Source: Nocardia brasiliensis | GTDB taxonomy: Bacteria; Actinomycetota; Actinomycetes; Mycobacteriales; Mycobacteriaceae | NCBI RefSeq assembly: GCF_011801125.1 | Contig: NZ_CP046171.1 | Coordinates: 3,348,001-3,412,000, forward strand | Direction of reading: 5' to 3' | Length of the DNA stretch: 64,000 bases | Shown: positions 53,557 through 62,734 of the stretch, in pieces | Layout: the number at the start of each line of letters is the position of its first letter | Numbering within the stretch: position 1 is the first letter of the stretch | Notes under the pieces: model-generated | Told to the model about the DNA's origin: nothing | Database searches by the model: none | What the model saw: only the letters and a program-made list of their open reading frames with translations | Program-made: the position numbers and the translations under genes

Positions 53557-54393
53557 ATGGAAATCTTCTGCATAGTAATGCTCGTCTATCTCGTATTCGC
53601 AGAGCCATTCTTCGAGATATTCTCGGTTCGCGTATTCACGCGGGAATTCGGGCAGCGCTCGGACGCGCGCGTTCGCCTGTATCAGGGCGGCGTGTTCCGG
53701 ACCTGGGCCACCCTCGTCGTCATCCTGATCGCCTTCGCGATCAGCGGCACCTCGGTGCGCGAGCTCGGCCTGACCCACTTCGACACCTCGGTCTTCCGTG
53801 GTCTCTCGCTGCCCGAGCAGATCATCGGCCTCGCCATCATCGCCATCTATGTCTCGTATCTCCTTGGGCCCGTGCTCATTCCGCTGGTCGGCGGGCGTGC
53901 GGGCAAGGACTGGATCGCCGCCAAGATCGAGTACGTCGTCTTCATCACGCCGGCGAACTCGATCGAGCGGTTCTGGTGGCTGGCCAACTCGTTCAGCACG
54001 CCCGCCGAGGAGGTCGTCTATCGCGGTTTCACCCTCTACGCGGTCGCGCTGCTGTGGCCGGACCTGCCGTTCTGGGCACTGATCATCCTCGCCGGCGGTG
54101 TCATCGACGGCCTGCGCCACGGTTTCCGTCCCGCGGTCGCCGCGCAGGTGATCTTCGGCGGCGTCGCCCTCACGCTGATGTACAAACTCACCGGTGCGAT
54201 CTGGCCGACCATCGCCGTGAAGCTATTCCATGACCTGCGCGTTCTCGCATTCCCGCTGGCCCAGGCCCGCCAGAACCTGGCCGCCCGGGGATTGTCCGAG
54301 ATTCCGGGGAAAACCCGCACCGAACAGAATGTCCCCGCCGTCGCGGACAATCCTGACAACTCCGTGGAGTCTCGTACTTCTGTTTCTACGTAG
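53557..54393 (+). CDS. CPBP-type intramembrane metalloprotease homologue
   Basis: Membrane protein of 278 aa with six to eight hydrophobic helices. The CPBP/Abi family glutamate motif P-A-E-E-V-V-Y-R-G-F (Glu151, Glu152, Arg156) is clear; His188 (L-R-H-G) and His225 (F-H-D) fit the other metal ligands, though the Phe and Asn around them deviate. Family members cut prenylated or signal-type peptides in membranes or protect against bacteriocins. ATG 53557 is the first Met at the hydrophobic start. Just 15 bp before the PKS gene, so it is the likely first gene of the cluster. Confidence 0.82.
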   Translation: MEIFCIVMLVYLVFAEPFFEIFSVRVFTREFGQRSDARVRLYQGGVFRTWATLVVILIAFAISGTSVRELGLTHFDTSVFRGLSLPEQIIGLAIIAIYVSYLLGPVLIPLVGGRAGKDWIAAKIEYVVFITPANSIERFWWLANSFSTPAEEVVYRGFTLYAVALLWPDLPFWALIILAGGVIDGLRHGFRPAVAAQVIFGGVALTLMYKLTGAIWPTIAVKLFHDLRVLAFPLAQARQNLAARGLSEIPGKTRTEQNVPAVADNPDNSVESRTSVST

Positions 54394-54408
54394 TAGGGAT
54401 AGTGTTAG

Positions 54409-57400
54409 ATGTCTGCAGAAATGGCTCGTCGGACGGCCGACGAGATCAGTATGTTCCTCACCGAAACGCTCAGTGAATTACTCGATATCGCCACCGATGA
54501 CGTCGCACTGAGTGAACCGTTCTCCAGTTTCGGACTCACTTCCGCGGTGGCGCTGGTATTCGTCGGAAAGATTTCCACCTGGATGGGCAAGCCGCTGCCG
54601 CCGGATCTGCCCTGGGAATACCCGACCGTGCACGCGCTGGCCGAGGGTCTGGCGGCGGCACAGGACAGCCCCGGTTCGCTGACCCAGGACAGCGCCGAGC
54701 GCGAGCCCGTGGCGAGCGAGCCCGTCCGGCCGCACACCGGACAGGAGCCGGTGGCGATCATCGGCATCGGCTGCGCCTACGCCGGGGTCCGCGGCCCCGA
54801 GAAGCTGTGGGAAACCCTCTGGCACGGAAAAGAATTGGTGGGCAAGGCGCCGCGCGGCCGATACGACTGGCCGCGGGCCGATGCGGCCGCCGACCCGACG
54901 GACGAGCGGCGTCGCCCGTGGTTCGGCTCGTTCCTCGACGACCCCTACGCGTTCGACGCGAACTATTTCGGCATCTCCGATGCCGAGGCCGCCGTGATGG
55001 ACCCGCAGCAGCGACTGCTCGCCGAGACCGTCGCGGACGCCTTCGAGGACGCGGGCGTGCCGATCGAGCGGCTGGCAGGCACTGCGACCGGGACGTTCGT
55101 CGGTATCACCGCCGGCGAATACGCCAGGGGGATCGGCGCCGATCCGCACGCGGGCCTGCCGATCGCCGCCGTCACCGGCAATGCCGCCAGCATCGCCGCC
55201 AACCGGCTGGCCTACCTGTACGACCTGCGCGGGCCCAGCGTCAGCGTGGACACCGCGTGCTCGTCCTCGCTGGTCGCGTTGCATCTGGCGCTGCGCAGCC
55301 TGCACGACGGCGACTGCGATGCCGCGGTGGTCGGCGGCGTCAACCTGACCCTCGACCCGCACATCACCGAGTCGCTGGCCGACGCGGGCATGCTGGCCGC
55401 GGACGGACGCTGCAAGACCTTCGACGATCGTGCCGACGGGTACGTGCGCGGCGAGGGCAGCGCCGCGGTGGTGCTCAAGCCGCTGGCGCAGGCACAGCGC
55501 GACGGTGATCGGGTGTACGCGGTGCTGCTCGGTTCGGCGGTGAACCAGGACGGCCGTACCAACGGCCTCACCGCGCCGAGCTACCAGTCCCAGGTCGACG
55601 TGCTGCGCAAGGCCTATCGGCGGGCCGGGGTCGACCCGAACGAGGTGCAGTACGTCGAGGCGCACGGCACCGGGACGATCCTCGGTGACGCCATCGAGGC
55701 GCGCGCACTCGGCACGGTGTTCGCCGCGCACCGCACCGGCGAGCGTGAATTCCTGGTCGGTTCGGCTAAGACGGTGGTTGGCCACCTGGAAGCGGCCGCG
55801 GGTATCACCGGACTGGTCAAGACCGCACTGGCGCTGCACCACGGTCAGGTGCCCGCCAACCTGAACTTCGAATCGCCGAGCAAGCACATCGCTTTCGCGG
55901 ATCTGCCGTTCGAGGTGCCCACCACGAGCCGGGAGTGGCCCGCGCACGGAGGGCGTGCACTGGCCGGGGTGAGCTCCTTCGGATTCGGCGGCACCAACGC
56001 CCACGCCGTGCTCACCGGCCCGCCCGTGGCAGCGACGCGCACCCAGCCGCCGGTGCAACCCGAAAAGCCCTATCTGGTCAGCATTTCCGGGCGCAGCGAG
56101 CAGTCGACGCTGGCGTTGGTGGACGGCTGGCTGGAGCTGCTGCGCGACGGTGCGGCCCCGCCGGTCGCCACGCTCGCGCAGACCTCCACCGCGCGCCGGG
56201 CCCAGCACCCGTTCCGCGTCGCGGTGCCCGCGCGCGACCACGCGGACCTCGCCGATCAGCTCACCGCGATCGCCGCCGGGTCGGTGCCGCTCGGCGCGGC
56301 GGTGGGCCGGGTGCCGCGCAGTGGTCCCGGTCAAGTGGGATTCGTCTTCACCGGTCAGGGCAATCAGTGGGTCGGTATGGGCCGCAAGCTGATTCGTCAG
56401 CAGCCGGTGTTCCGTGACGCCCTGCTCGCGGTCGATCGGGAGCTGCGGATCGAACTGGGCTGGTCGACCTTCGCGGTGCTCGACCGCGGCGGTGACGCCG
56501 AAGCGCTGGCCGACACCGGCACCGCGCAGCCGGTGCTGTTCGCCCTCCAGGTCGCCCTCGCCGCGCTGTGGCGCTCGTGGGGGATCACCCCGGCCGCCGT
56601 GGTCGGGCACAGTGTCGGCGAGATCGCCGCCGCGCACGTCAGTGGGGCGCTGGAGCTGCGCACCGCGGCGCAGATCATCGCGGCCCGTGCCAAAGCGACC
56701 GCGCGCCTGCGCGACAACGGCTGCATGGCCGTGGTGAACCTGCCCGCCGCGGAGCTGGAACTGCCGCCGCGGGTGCACCTGGCAGGCACGAACGGGCCCA
56801 AGTGGACACTGATCTCGGGCCAGACCGCGGCCGTCGACGGCTTCTTGGCCCGGCTCGACGCCGAGCAGGTGATGACCCGGCGGCTGCCGGGCCGCTACGC
56901 CTTCCACTCGCCGCTGATGCTGGACTGCCTGCCGGAGTTCGTCGCCGACATGCCGTGCATCGAGCCGAGGGCGGGCAGTGTCGCGTTCTATTCGACGGTC
57001 ACCGGCGAGCGGATCGACGGCACCCGGCTCAACGGCCTGTACTGGTCCGATCAGGTGATCCAACCGGTGCGCTTCGCCGACGCGATCGGCGCGATGATCG
57101 AGGCGAACGTCACCTCCTTCATCGAGATCGGCCCGCATCCCGCGCTCAACGGAATGCTGAAAAGCCTGCTCCGCCAGCATGATCGGCCGGGCATAGCGGT
57201 GCCGTCGCTGGTTCGCGACATCGACGACCTCTCGGTGCTGCTCGCCGCGGTGGGCGAGCTGCACGTGCGCGGGCACGAGATCGACTGGGCGGGGGTCGAT
57301 CCGGTGCAGCGACCGCGGGCCCGGTTGCCGCTCTACCCATACGATCGCAAGTCCTACCGGGTGGTCGACGGCGCGCCCAGCGTCGAGGCCGCACCGGTGA

Positions 57401-57720
57401 CGCGGGCGACGGAGCTGTTCGCCGCCGACGTGGACTACGTCGCTCCCCGTACCGAATACGAACAGGTAGTCGCCGAGATGTGGGCGGAGCTGCTCGGTCT
57501 CGAGCAGGTCGGGGTATTCGAGAACTTCTTCCGCATCGGCGGGCACTCACTGGCCGCGACCCAGTTCGTGCGCAGGCTGCGCGAGCTGTTCGAGATCGAA
57601 TTCGCCCTGCGGCGGATGTTGCTGGAGCCGACCGTCGCCCAGGTGGCCGCGGCCCTGGAGGAACTCATGGTCGAGCAAGCCGATGCCCTTTTGGAGACCG
57701 CTCATGAACTCACCAGCTAG
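54409..57720 (+). CDS. Type I polyketide synthase: ACP-KS-AT-carrier
   Basis: Multidomain enzyme of 1103 aa. Residues 10-85 form an acyl carrier with F-G-L-T-S (Ser45). The ketosynthase (about 113-540) has T-A-C-S-S (Cys284), E-A-H-G-T-G-T (His419) and G-H-L-E-A-A (His459). The acyltransferase (about 645-935) has G-H-S-V-G-E (Ser735) and Y-A-F-H-S (831-834), pointing to malonyl-CoA. The last domain (about 1015-1090) is a carrier with G-G-H-S (Ser1047), the spelling usual for peptidyl carriers. No KR, DH or ER is present, so a beta-keto intermediate should be handed to the NRPS. The starter is loaded on the N-terminal ACP by something not seen here. Confidence 0.92.
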   Translation: MSAEMARRTADEISMFLTETLSELLDIATDDVALSEPFSSFGLTSAVALVFVGKISTWMGKPLPPDLPWEYPTVHALAEGLAAAQDSPGSLTQDSAEREPVASEPVRPHTGQEPVAIIGIGCAYAGVRGPEKLWETLWHGKELVGKAPRGRYDWPRADAAADPTDERRRPWFGSFLDDPYAFDANYFGISDAEAAVMDPQQRLLAETVADAFEDAGVPIERLAGTATGTFVGITAGEYARGIGADPHAGLPIAAVTGNAASIAANRLAYLYDLRGPSVSVDTACSSSLVALHLALRSLHDGDCDAAVVGGVNLTLDPHITESLADAGMLAADGRCKTFDDRADGYVRGEGSAAVVLKPLAQAQRDGDRVYAVLLGSAVNQDGRTNGLTAPSYQSQVDVLRKAYRRAGVDPNEVQYVEAHGTGTILGDAIEARALGTVFAAHRTGEREFLVGSAKTVVGHLEAAAGITGLVKTALALHHGQVPANLNFESPSKHIAFADLPFEVPTTSREWPAHGGRALAGVSSFGFGGTNAHAVLTGPPVAATRTQPPVQPEKPYLVSISGRSEQSTLALVDGWLELLRDGAAPPVATLAQTSTARRAQHPFRVAVPARDHADLADQLTAIAAGSVPLGAAVGRVPRSGPGQVGFVFTGQGNQWVGMGRKLIRQQPVFRDALLAVDRELRIELGWSTFAVLDRGGDAEALADTGTAQPVLFALQVALAALWRSWGITPAAVVGHSVGEIAAAHVSGALELRTAAQIIAARAKATARLRDNGCMAVVNLPAAELELPPRVHLAGTNGPKWTLISGQTAAVDGFLARLDAEQVMTRRLPGRYAFHSPLMLDCLPEFVADMPCIEPRAGSVAFYSTVTGERIDGTRLNGLYWSDQVIQPVRFADAIGAMIEANVTSFIEIGPHPALNGMLKSLLRQHDRPGIAVPSLVRDIDDLSVLLAAVGELHVRGHEIDWAGVDPVQRPRARLPLYPYDRKSYRVVDGAPSVEAAPVTRATELFAADVDYVAPRTEYEQVVAEMWAELLGLEQVGVFENFFRIGGHSLAATQFVRRLRELFEIEFALRRMLLEPTVAQVAAALEELMVEQADALLETAHELTS

Positions 57721-60700
57721 CAGCCTGGCCCTCGCGCGGCTGCGGGAACGCCGCGCGGCGGGCCTGGCCACCACCACCGTTCCGTTGCGCGAGGGGGCGG
57801 GACCGTTCCCGGTCACCCCGGCCCAGCGCGGCATCTGGCTGCACGAGCAGCTGGCCGATCATCCCGCGATCTACCATGTGCCGCTCGGCATCCGGGTCAC
57901 CGGTCCGCTGGACGCGACGGCCCTGCGGGCGGCGGCGGAGGCGGTCACGAGCCAGCACCACGCGCTGCGCACGATCTTCACCGAGACACCCGACGGGCTG
58001 TATGCCGAGGTCGTCGAGACCGACGGCGTCGACTGGCAGACCCCCGATCTGCGTCTGGTGCCCGCGAAATCGCGTGCGGCGGCGGTCGCTCAGGTCCTGG
58101 AGTCGCTGGCGAGCACGCCGTTCGAGCCCGCGCGGCGCCCGCCGGTGCGGTGGGCACTGGTCCGACTGGCCGAGCAGGAATGGATTCTCGCGGTCGTCGC
58201 CCACCACCTGGTGCTGGACGGTCTCTCGATCGCGCTGCTGTTCGAGCAGCTCTGGGTGGCCTACGGGGCGCTGCGTCGAGGCGCGGAGACCATTCTGTCC
58301 GCGCCGCCGCGGCAATACGCCGACTACGCGGTGTGGAGCGCCGAACACGGCGCACCGGCCACGCAGGCGGCGGCGGTCGAGCGCCGTGCCGCACTGCTGC
58401 GCGGTGCGCCGCCGCTGGATCTCTCGATCGGCAGGCGTCCCCGCCGAGTCGGGAACAACGGTGCGCGCGTCGAGGATTCGTTTCCCCGCGAGGTAGTCGC
58501 CGCGATGCGTGCGGCCGCCGCGGCCAACGGCGTGCCGCCGTTCGTGTTCCTGCTCGCCTGCTACGAGCTGATCCTGGCGCACCGCGGTGGTCGGTTCGAC
58601 TTCTGCGTCGGCATCCCGATGGCGGCGCGGCCGTATGCCGAATTAGCGAAGACCATCGGCCATTTCGTCAACACGGTGCCGGTGCGCGCCGATGTCGCGG
58701 ACGGCCAGACGTTCCTGGAGCTGCTGCATCGGACCAGGGACACGGCCATGGCGGCCTACGACGACGAGACGGTGCCGTTCGAGCGGATCGTCGAGGCGAT
58801 CGGCGGACCGTGGGATCCGGCCTACAGCCCCGTATTCCAGACGCTGTTCGTCCAGCAGGTGCTCGAGCGCCCCGATCTGAGCGAATGGGGCCTGACCGTC
58901 GACTGGCACACCATCGATACCGGTGCGACGCTCTACGACCTGGTCATGCATGTCGCGGAGACCGGCGGGGAGCTGGCCGTGCAGCTCACCTACAACTCGG
59001 CGGTGCTGAGCGCGGCCGCGGCCGACGATCTGGCACTGGACTTCCGCACGATCGTGGCCGCCGCCGCGGCCGAACCGACGACCAAGGTGGACCAGCTGCT
59101 CGCCGCCCTTCCGGTGCGGACCTACGAGAGGGCCGACACGGGTGACGCCGACGATGCGCCCGAACCCGAGATCGCCCTGTACGAGGCGCCGGTCGGCGAG
59201 CGCGAACTGCGGCTGGCCGCACTGTGGTCCGCGGCGCTCGGCCGGCCCGAGATCGGTCGCCACGACGACTTCTTCCTGCTCGGCGGCACTTCGCTGGCCG
59301 CGACCCGGGTGATCTCGCAGATCCTCGACGAGTTCGACGTGCGTGTCTCGCTGCGCGAGCTGTTCGAGAGCCCGACCGTCGCGACCGCCGCCCGGCTGAT
59401 CGAAGCGGCTGCCGCACAAGGCGAATCGCTGCCGCCGCTGCGGGCGCTGCCCCGGGACGCCGATGACCTGCTCGCGGTGTCCTACGCGCAGGAACGATTG
59501 TGGTTCCTGGAGACCCTCGATCCCGGCAACGCGACCTACATCATGCCCGGCGGGCTGCGATTGCGCGGTGCGCTCGACGTCGCCGCGCTGGAACACGCAC
59601 TGGCACAGGTGGAGCGGCGTCACGAGGTGCTGCGCAGCGTGTACCGCACCACCGAGGACGGACAGCTGCGCCAGCTGGTTCGCCCGTATGCCGCACGGCC
59701 GCTGGAGTTCACGGACCTGAGCGGGCTCGCACCGGAGGCGCGCGCCGCGGCCGAAGCCGAGTCCGCGGCACAGGTGTACCGGGCGCCGTTCGACCTGGCC
59801 ACCGGCCCGGTCTGGCGGTACCACCTGATCAAATCGGGCGCCGACGAGTATCTGCTGGCCATGGCGCTGCACCACATCGTGTGCGACGCCTGGTCGATCG
59901 CGGTACTGAGCCAAGAGGTTTCGGCGCACTATCGGGCCGCCACGAGTGGGCAGAGCGTGCCGCTGCCGCCACTGACCGTGCAGTACGCGGACTACGCGGC
60001 CTGGCAGCGGGGGAGCGCGACGAGCCTGGACGGGCAGCTGGAATTCTGGCGCGGCGAACTCGCGGACCCGACGGTCACCGAGATCCCCGGCGATCGTCCC
60101 CGCCCGGCCCGGCGCAGTTCGCGTGGCGCCGTCGCGCGCCACGCGATCGATCCGGAGGTGATGGCCCAGGTGCGGGCGCTGGCCGCCCGGCACGGCGTCA
60201 CCACCTTCGCCGTACTGCTCGCGGCCTTCTACACCCTGCTGAATCGGTATACCCGCCAACAGGATCTGATCGTCGCCTCGCCGATCGCGGGTCGGACCCG
60301 TTCGGCCGTCGAGCCATTGGTCGGCTGCTTCCTGAACACCCTGGCGCTGCGCACCCAGGTCGACCCGGACGAGACCTTCACCGGCCTGGTCGCGCGCGTC
60401 GGCCGCACCGTGCTCTCGGCGCACGCGAACCAGGAGCTGCCGTTCGAGAAGGTCATCGAGGCCATGGTGCCGCACCGGGACATGAGCCGGACCCCGCTGG
60501 CCCAGGTCATGTTCAACTACCTGAACACCCCGCCGCCGACGCTGGACATGGCCGGACTCGAGGTCGAGCTGGTCGACGCGCCACGGGCGACGGCCAAGAT
60601 GGACTTCGATCTGACCGTCGACGAAACGGACGGCACCGCCAAGCTGAGCCTGGAATACAGTCGCGACCTCTATGACGAGCCCACCGCCGACCGGGCATTG

Positions 60701-62734
60701 CGGCACTACGCCGCGGCCTTGGCCGCGATCGTGTCGAACCCGGATCAACTGGTCGGGGAGATCGCGCTGCAACCCGCCGAACCGGTTGCGCCGGAGGTCG
60801 TATGGGATCTGCCGGGAACCGCGCTCGTGCCCGAGGCCGAGCCGGGCGAGCGGTTGATCGACCGGCTGGACGCGGTGATCGAGGTGCGCGGCGACGCACC
60901 GGCGGTGCGCGGCGGTGAGCGCGGCACCAGCTACGCCGAACTCGATCTGCTCACCGCCGCCATCGCCAAGCAACTCATCGGCGCGGGTCTGGACGGCAGC
61001 CGGGTAGCGCTGCTGTACGACCATACGCCGGAGAGCTTCGTCGCGGTGTGGGCCGCGCTGCGCGCCGGCGTCGCCTACGTGCCGCTCGATCCACGGGCGC
61101 CGCGGGCGCGTCTGGTCGAGATCCTCGAGGAAGCCGAAGTGTCCGCGCTGGTGTGTGATCCGTCGCTGACCGACCTCGCGCGCGACGTCGCAGGCAGCGC
61201 GCACGTGCTCACCGTCGCCGCGCGGGCCGATCAGCCGGATCCGGCGCTGGGCGCGGTGCCGACCAACGACCTGTCGGCGTGGGCGAAATCCCATGTCAGC
61301 GCCGATGATTTCGCCTATATCCTGCACACGTCCGGGTCGACCGGACGCCCGAAAGGCGTGGCGCAGAGCTGCGGTAACGCGCTGGCGCACGCGGTGACCT
61401 ACGCCCGGCGCCTGCGCATCGGTCCCGACGACGTCGTCGCCGCGCCCGCGCGCTACACCTTCGACGCGGGCGTGCTGAACTCGTTCGGTGCGGCGGTGGC
61501 GGGTGCGCAGCTGTCGGTGATCGATCCGCACCTCTACGCGCCTGCCGCGTTGCGCGCCGAGATCGAGCGGGCCGGAATCACCGTACTGCATTGCACCCCT
61601 ACGCTTTTCCGTTACCTGCTGAGCGACGCCGATGGCCGGTGGGCACCGCAGGCGCTGCGGCTGGTCGCGCTGGGCGGGGAAGAGGTGGTCCGCGGCGACG
61701 TCATCGACTTCGGCAAGCACTTCACCGGCGAATGCAGGCTGGTGAGCCTGTACGGACCGTCGGAATGCTCGGTGGCGTTGCAGCACATCGTTTCTCCCGA
61801 GGACGCCGATCGCGCAGGCGTGCCGATCGGCCGCCCGGTCGAAGGGGTCGCGGTGGATCTGGTCGACGCCGCGGGCCGTCCCACCGAGGTGTACGGCGAG
61901 ATCGCACTGCGCAGTCCCCATGTGGCGCTGGGCTATTGGCATCGTCCGGAACTGACCGAGCGGGCGTTCGGCACCGGCCGCGACGGTGTTCCGTACTACC
62001 GCACGGGTGATCTGGCCCGGCGGCTGCCCGACGGCAGGCTCGTCTTCGTCGGTCGCAAGGACCGGCAGGTGAAGATCCGCGGGCATCGGGTGGAGCCGGG
62101 GGAGGCCGAGACCTTCCTGCGCGCGCACCCGACGGTCGGTGAGGCGGCCGTTGTGCTCGACACCGACGCCGAGGTGCCCCGGTTGGTCGCCTACCTCACC
62201 CAGGAGGGCCCGCTCGAACCCGACCATCTGGAGTTGTCGGCGTTCCTGCGAACCAGACTGCCCGACTACATGATTCCGTCGGCCTACATGGTGCTCGACC
62301 GGTTGCCGCGCGGTCTCACCGGCAAGCTGGACCGGGCCAAGCTGCCGAAGCTCGCCCCGGCCGCGCCGCCGATCTACCTCCCGCCGAGCACGGAGCTCGA
62401 ACGCGTGGTCGCCGAGGTGTGGGCGCAGGTGCTCGATCGCGAAGTCGGCCTCGGCCAGAACTTCTTCGACCTCGGCGGGCACTCGCTCGCGGTGGCCAGG
62501 GTGCGCGGGCTGCTGGAGCGCCGGCTCGGCATCGAACTGGCGATGACCGACCTGTTCGCCGCGCCGACCGTCGACGGTCTGGCGAAGGCCCTGGCTGGGC
62601 GGGCGAGCGCGCCCGAGGAGGCCGACCGCGGGCACGACCGGCGCGCGGCCGCGGCGCGCAGGCGGGCACACCGCCACAGTGCGGGCTCGCCCCCGCCACC
62701 CCAGTCCGACGACGAGAGCCTGGATCCGCGATGA
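57704..62734 (+). CDS. Non-ribosomal peptide synthetase: C-PCP-C-A-PCP
   Basis: Enzyme of 1676 aa. C domain 1 (about 35-470) has H-H-L-V-L-D-G (167-173). A carrier with G-G-T-S (Ser530) follows directly, with no adenylation domain between. C domain 2 (about 590-1020) has H-H-I-V-C-D-A (723-729). The adenylation domain (about 1055-1550) has T-S-G-S-T-G-R-P-K-G (1209-1218), substrate-site Asp1254, Y-G-P-S-E and the catalytic Lys1541. The final carrier is Ser1594. Start ATG 57704 lies inside the PKS gene end and has GGAG six bases upstream. No thioesterase, so chain elongation continues elsewhere. Confidence 0.93.
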   Translation: MNSPASSLALARLRERRAAGLATTTVPLREGAGPFPVTPAQRGIWLHEQLADHPAIYHVPLGIRVTGPLDATALRAAAEAVTSQHHALRTIFTETPDGLYAEVVETDGVDWQTPDLRLVPAKSRAAAVAQVLESLASTPFEPARRPPVRWALVRLAEQEWILAVVAHHLVLDGLSIALLFEQLWVAYGALRRGAETILSAPPRQYADYAVWSAEHGAPATQAAAVERRAALLRGAPPLDLSIGRRPRRVGNNGARVEDSFPREVVAAMRAAAAANGVPPFVFLLACYELILAHRGGRFDFCVGIPMAARPYAELAKTIGHFVNTVPVRADVADGQTFLELLHRTRDTAMAAYDDETVPFERIVEAIGGPWDPAYSPVFQTLFVQQVLERPDLSEWGLTVDWHTIDTGATLYDLVMHVAETGGELAVQLTYNSAVLSAAAADDLALDFRTIVAAAAAEPTTKVDQLLAALPVRTYERADTGDADDAPEPEIALYEAPVGERELRLAALWSAALGRPEIGRHDDFFLLGGTSLAATRVISQILDEFDVRVSLRELFESPTVATAARLIEAAAAQGESLPPLRALPRDADDLLAVSYAQERLWFLETLDPGNATYIMPGGLRLRGALDVAALEHALAQVERRHEVLRSVYRTTEDGQLRQLVRPYAARPLEFTDLSGLAPEARAAAEAESAAQVYRAPFDLATGPVWRYHLIKSGADEYLLAMALHHIVCDAWSIAVLSQEVSAHYRAATSGQSVPLPPLTVQYADYAAWQRGSATSLDGQLEFWRGELADPTVTEIPGDRPRPARRSSRGAVARHAIDPEVMAQVRALAARHGVTTFAVLLAAFYTLLNRYTRQQDLIVASPIAGRTRSAVEPLVGCFLNTLALRTQVDPDETFTGLVARVGRTVLSAHANQELPFEKVIEAMVPHRDMSRTPLAQVMFNYLNTPPPTLDMAGLEVELVDAPRATAKMDFDLTVDETDGTAKLSLEYSRDLYDEPTADRALRHYAAALAAIVSNPDQLVGEIALQPAEPVAPEVVWDLPGTALVPEAEPGERLIDRLDAVIEVRGDAPAVRGGERGTSYAELDLLTAAIAKQLIGAGLDGSRVALLYDHTPESFVAVWAALRAGVAYVPLDPRAPRARLVEILEEAEVSALVCDPSLTDLARDVAGSAHVLTVAARADQPDPALGAVPTNDLSAWAKSHVSADDFAYILHTSGSTGRPKGVAQSCGNALAHAVTYARRLRIGPDDVVAAPARYTFDAGVLNSFGAAVAGAQLSVIDPHLYAPAALRAEIERAGITVLHCTPTLFRYLLSDADGRWAPQALRLVALGGEEVVRGDVIDFGKHFTGECRLVSLYGPSECSVALQHIVSPEDADRAGVPIGRPVEGVAVDLVDAAGRPTEVYGEIALRSPHVALGYWHRPELTERAFGTGRDGVPYYRTGDLARRLPDGRLVFVGRKDRQVKIRGHRVEPGEAETFLRAHPTVGEAAVVLDTDAEVPRLVAYLTQEGPLEPDHLELSAFLRTRLPDYMIPSAYMVLDRLPRGLTGKLDRAKLPKLAPAAPPIYLPPSTELERVVAEVWAQVLDREVGLGQNFFDLGGHSLAVARVRGLLERRLGIELAMTDLFAAPTVDGLAKALAGRASAPEEADRGHDRRAAAARRRAHRHSAGSPPPPQSDDESLDPR

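Noticed and set aside
54478-57546. Long minus-strand frame opposite the first PKS gene
   Set aside because: Same shadow effect; the plus strand shows KS, AT and carrier motifs.
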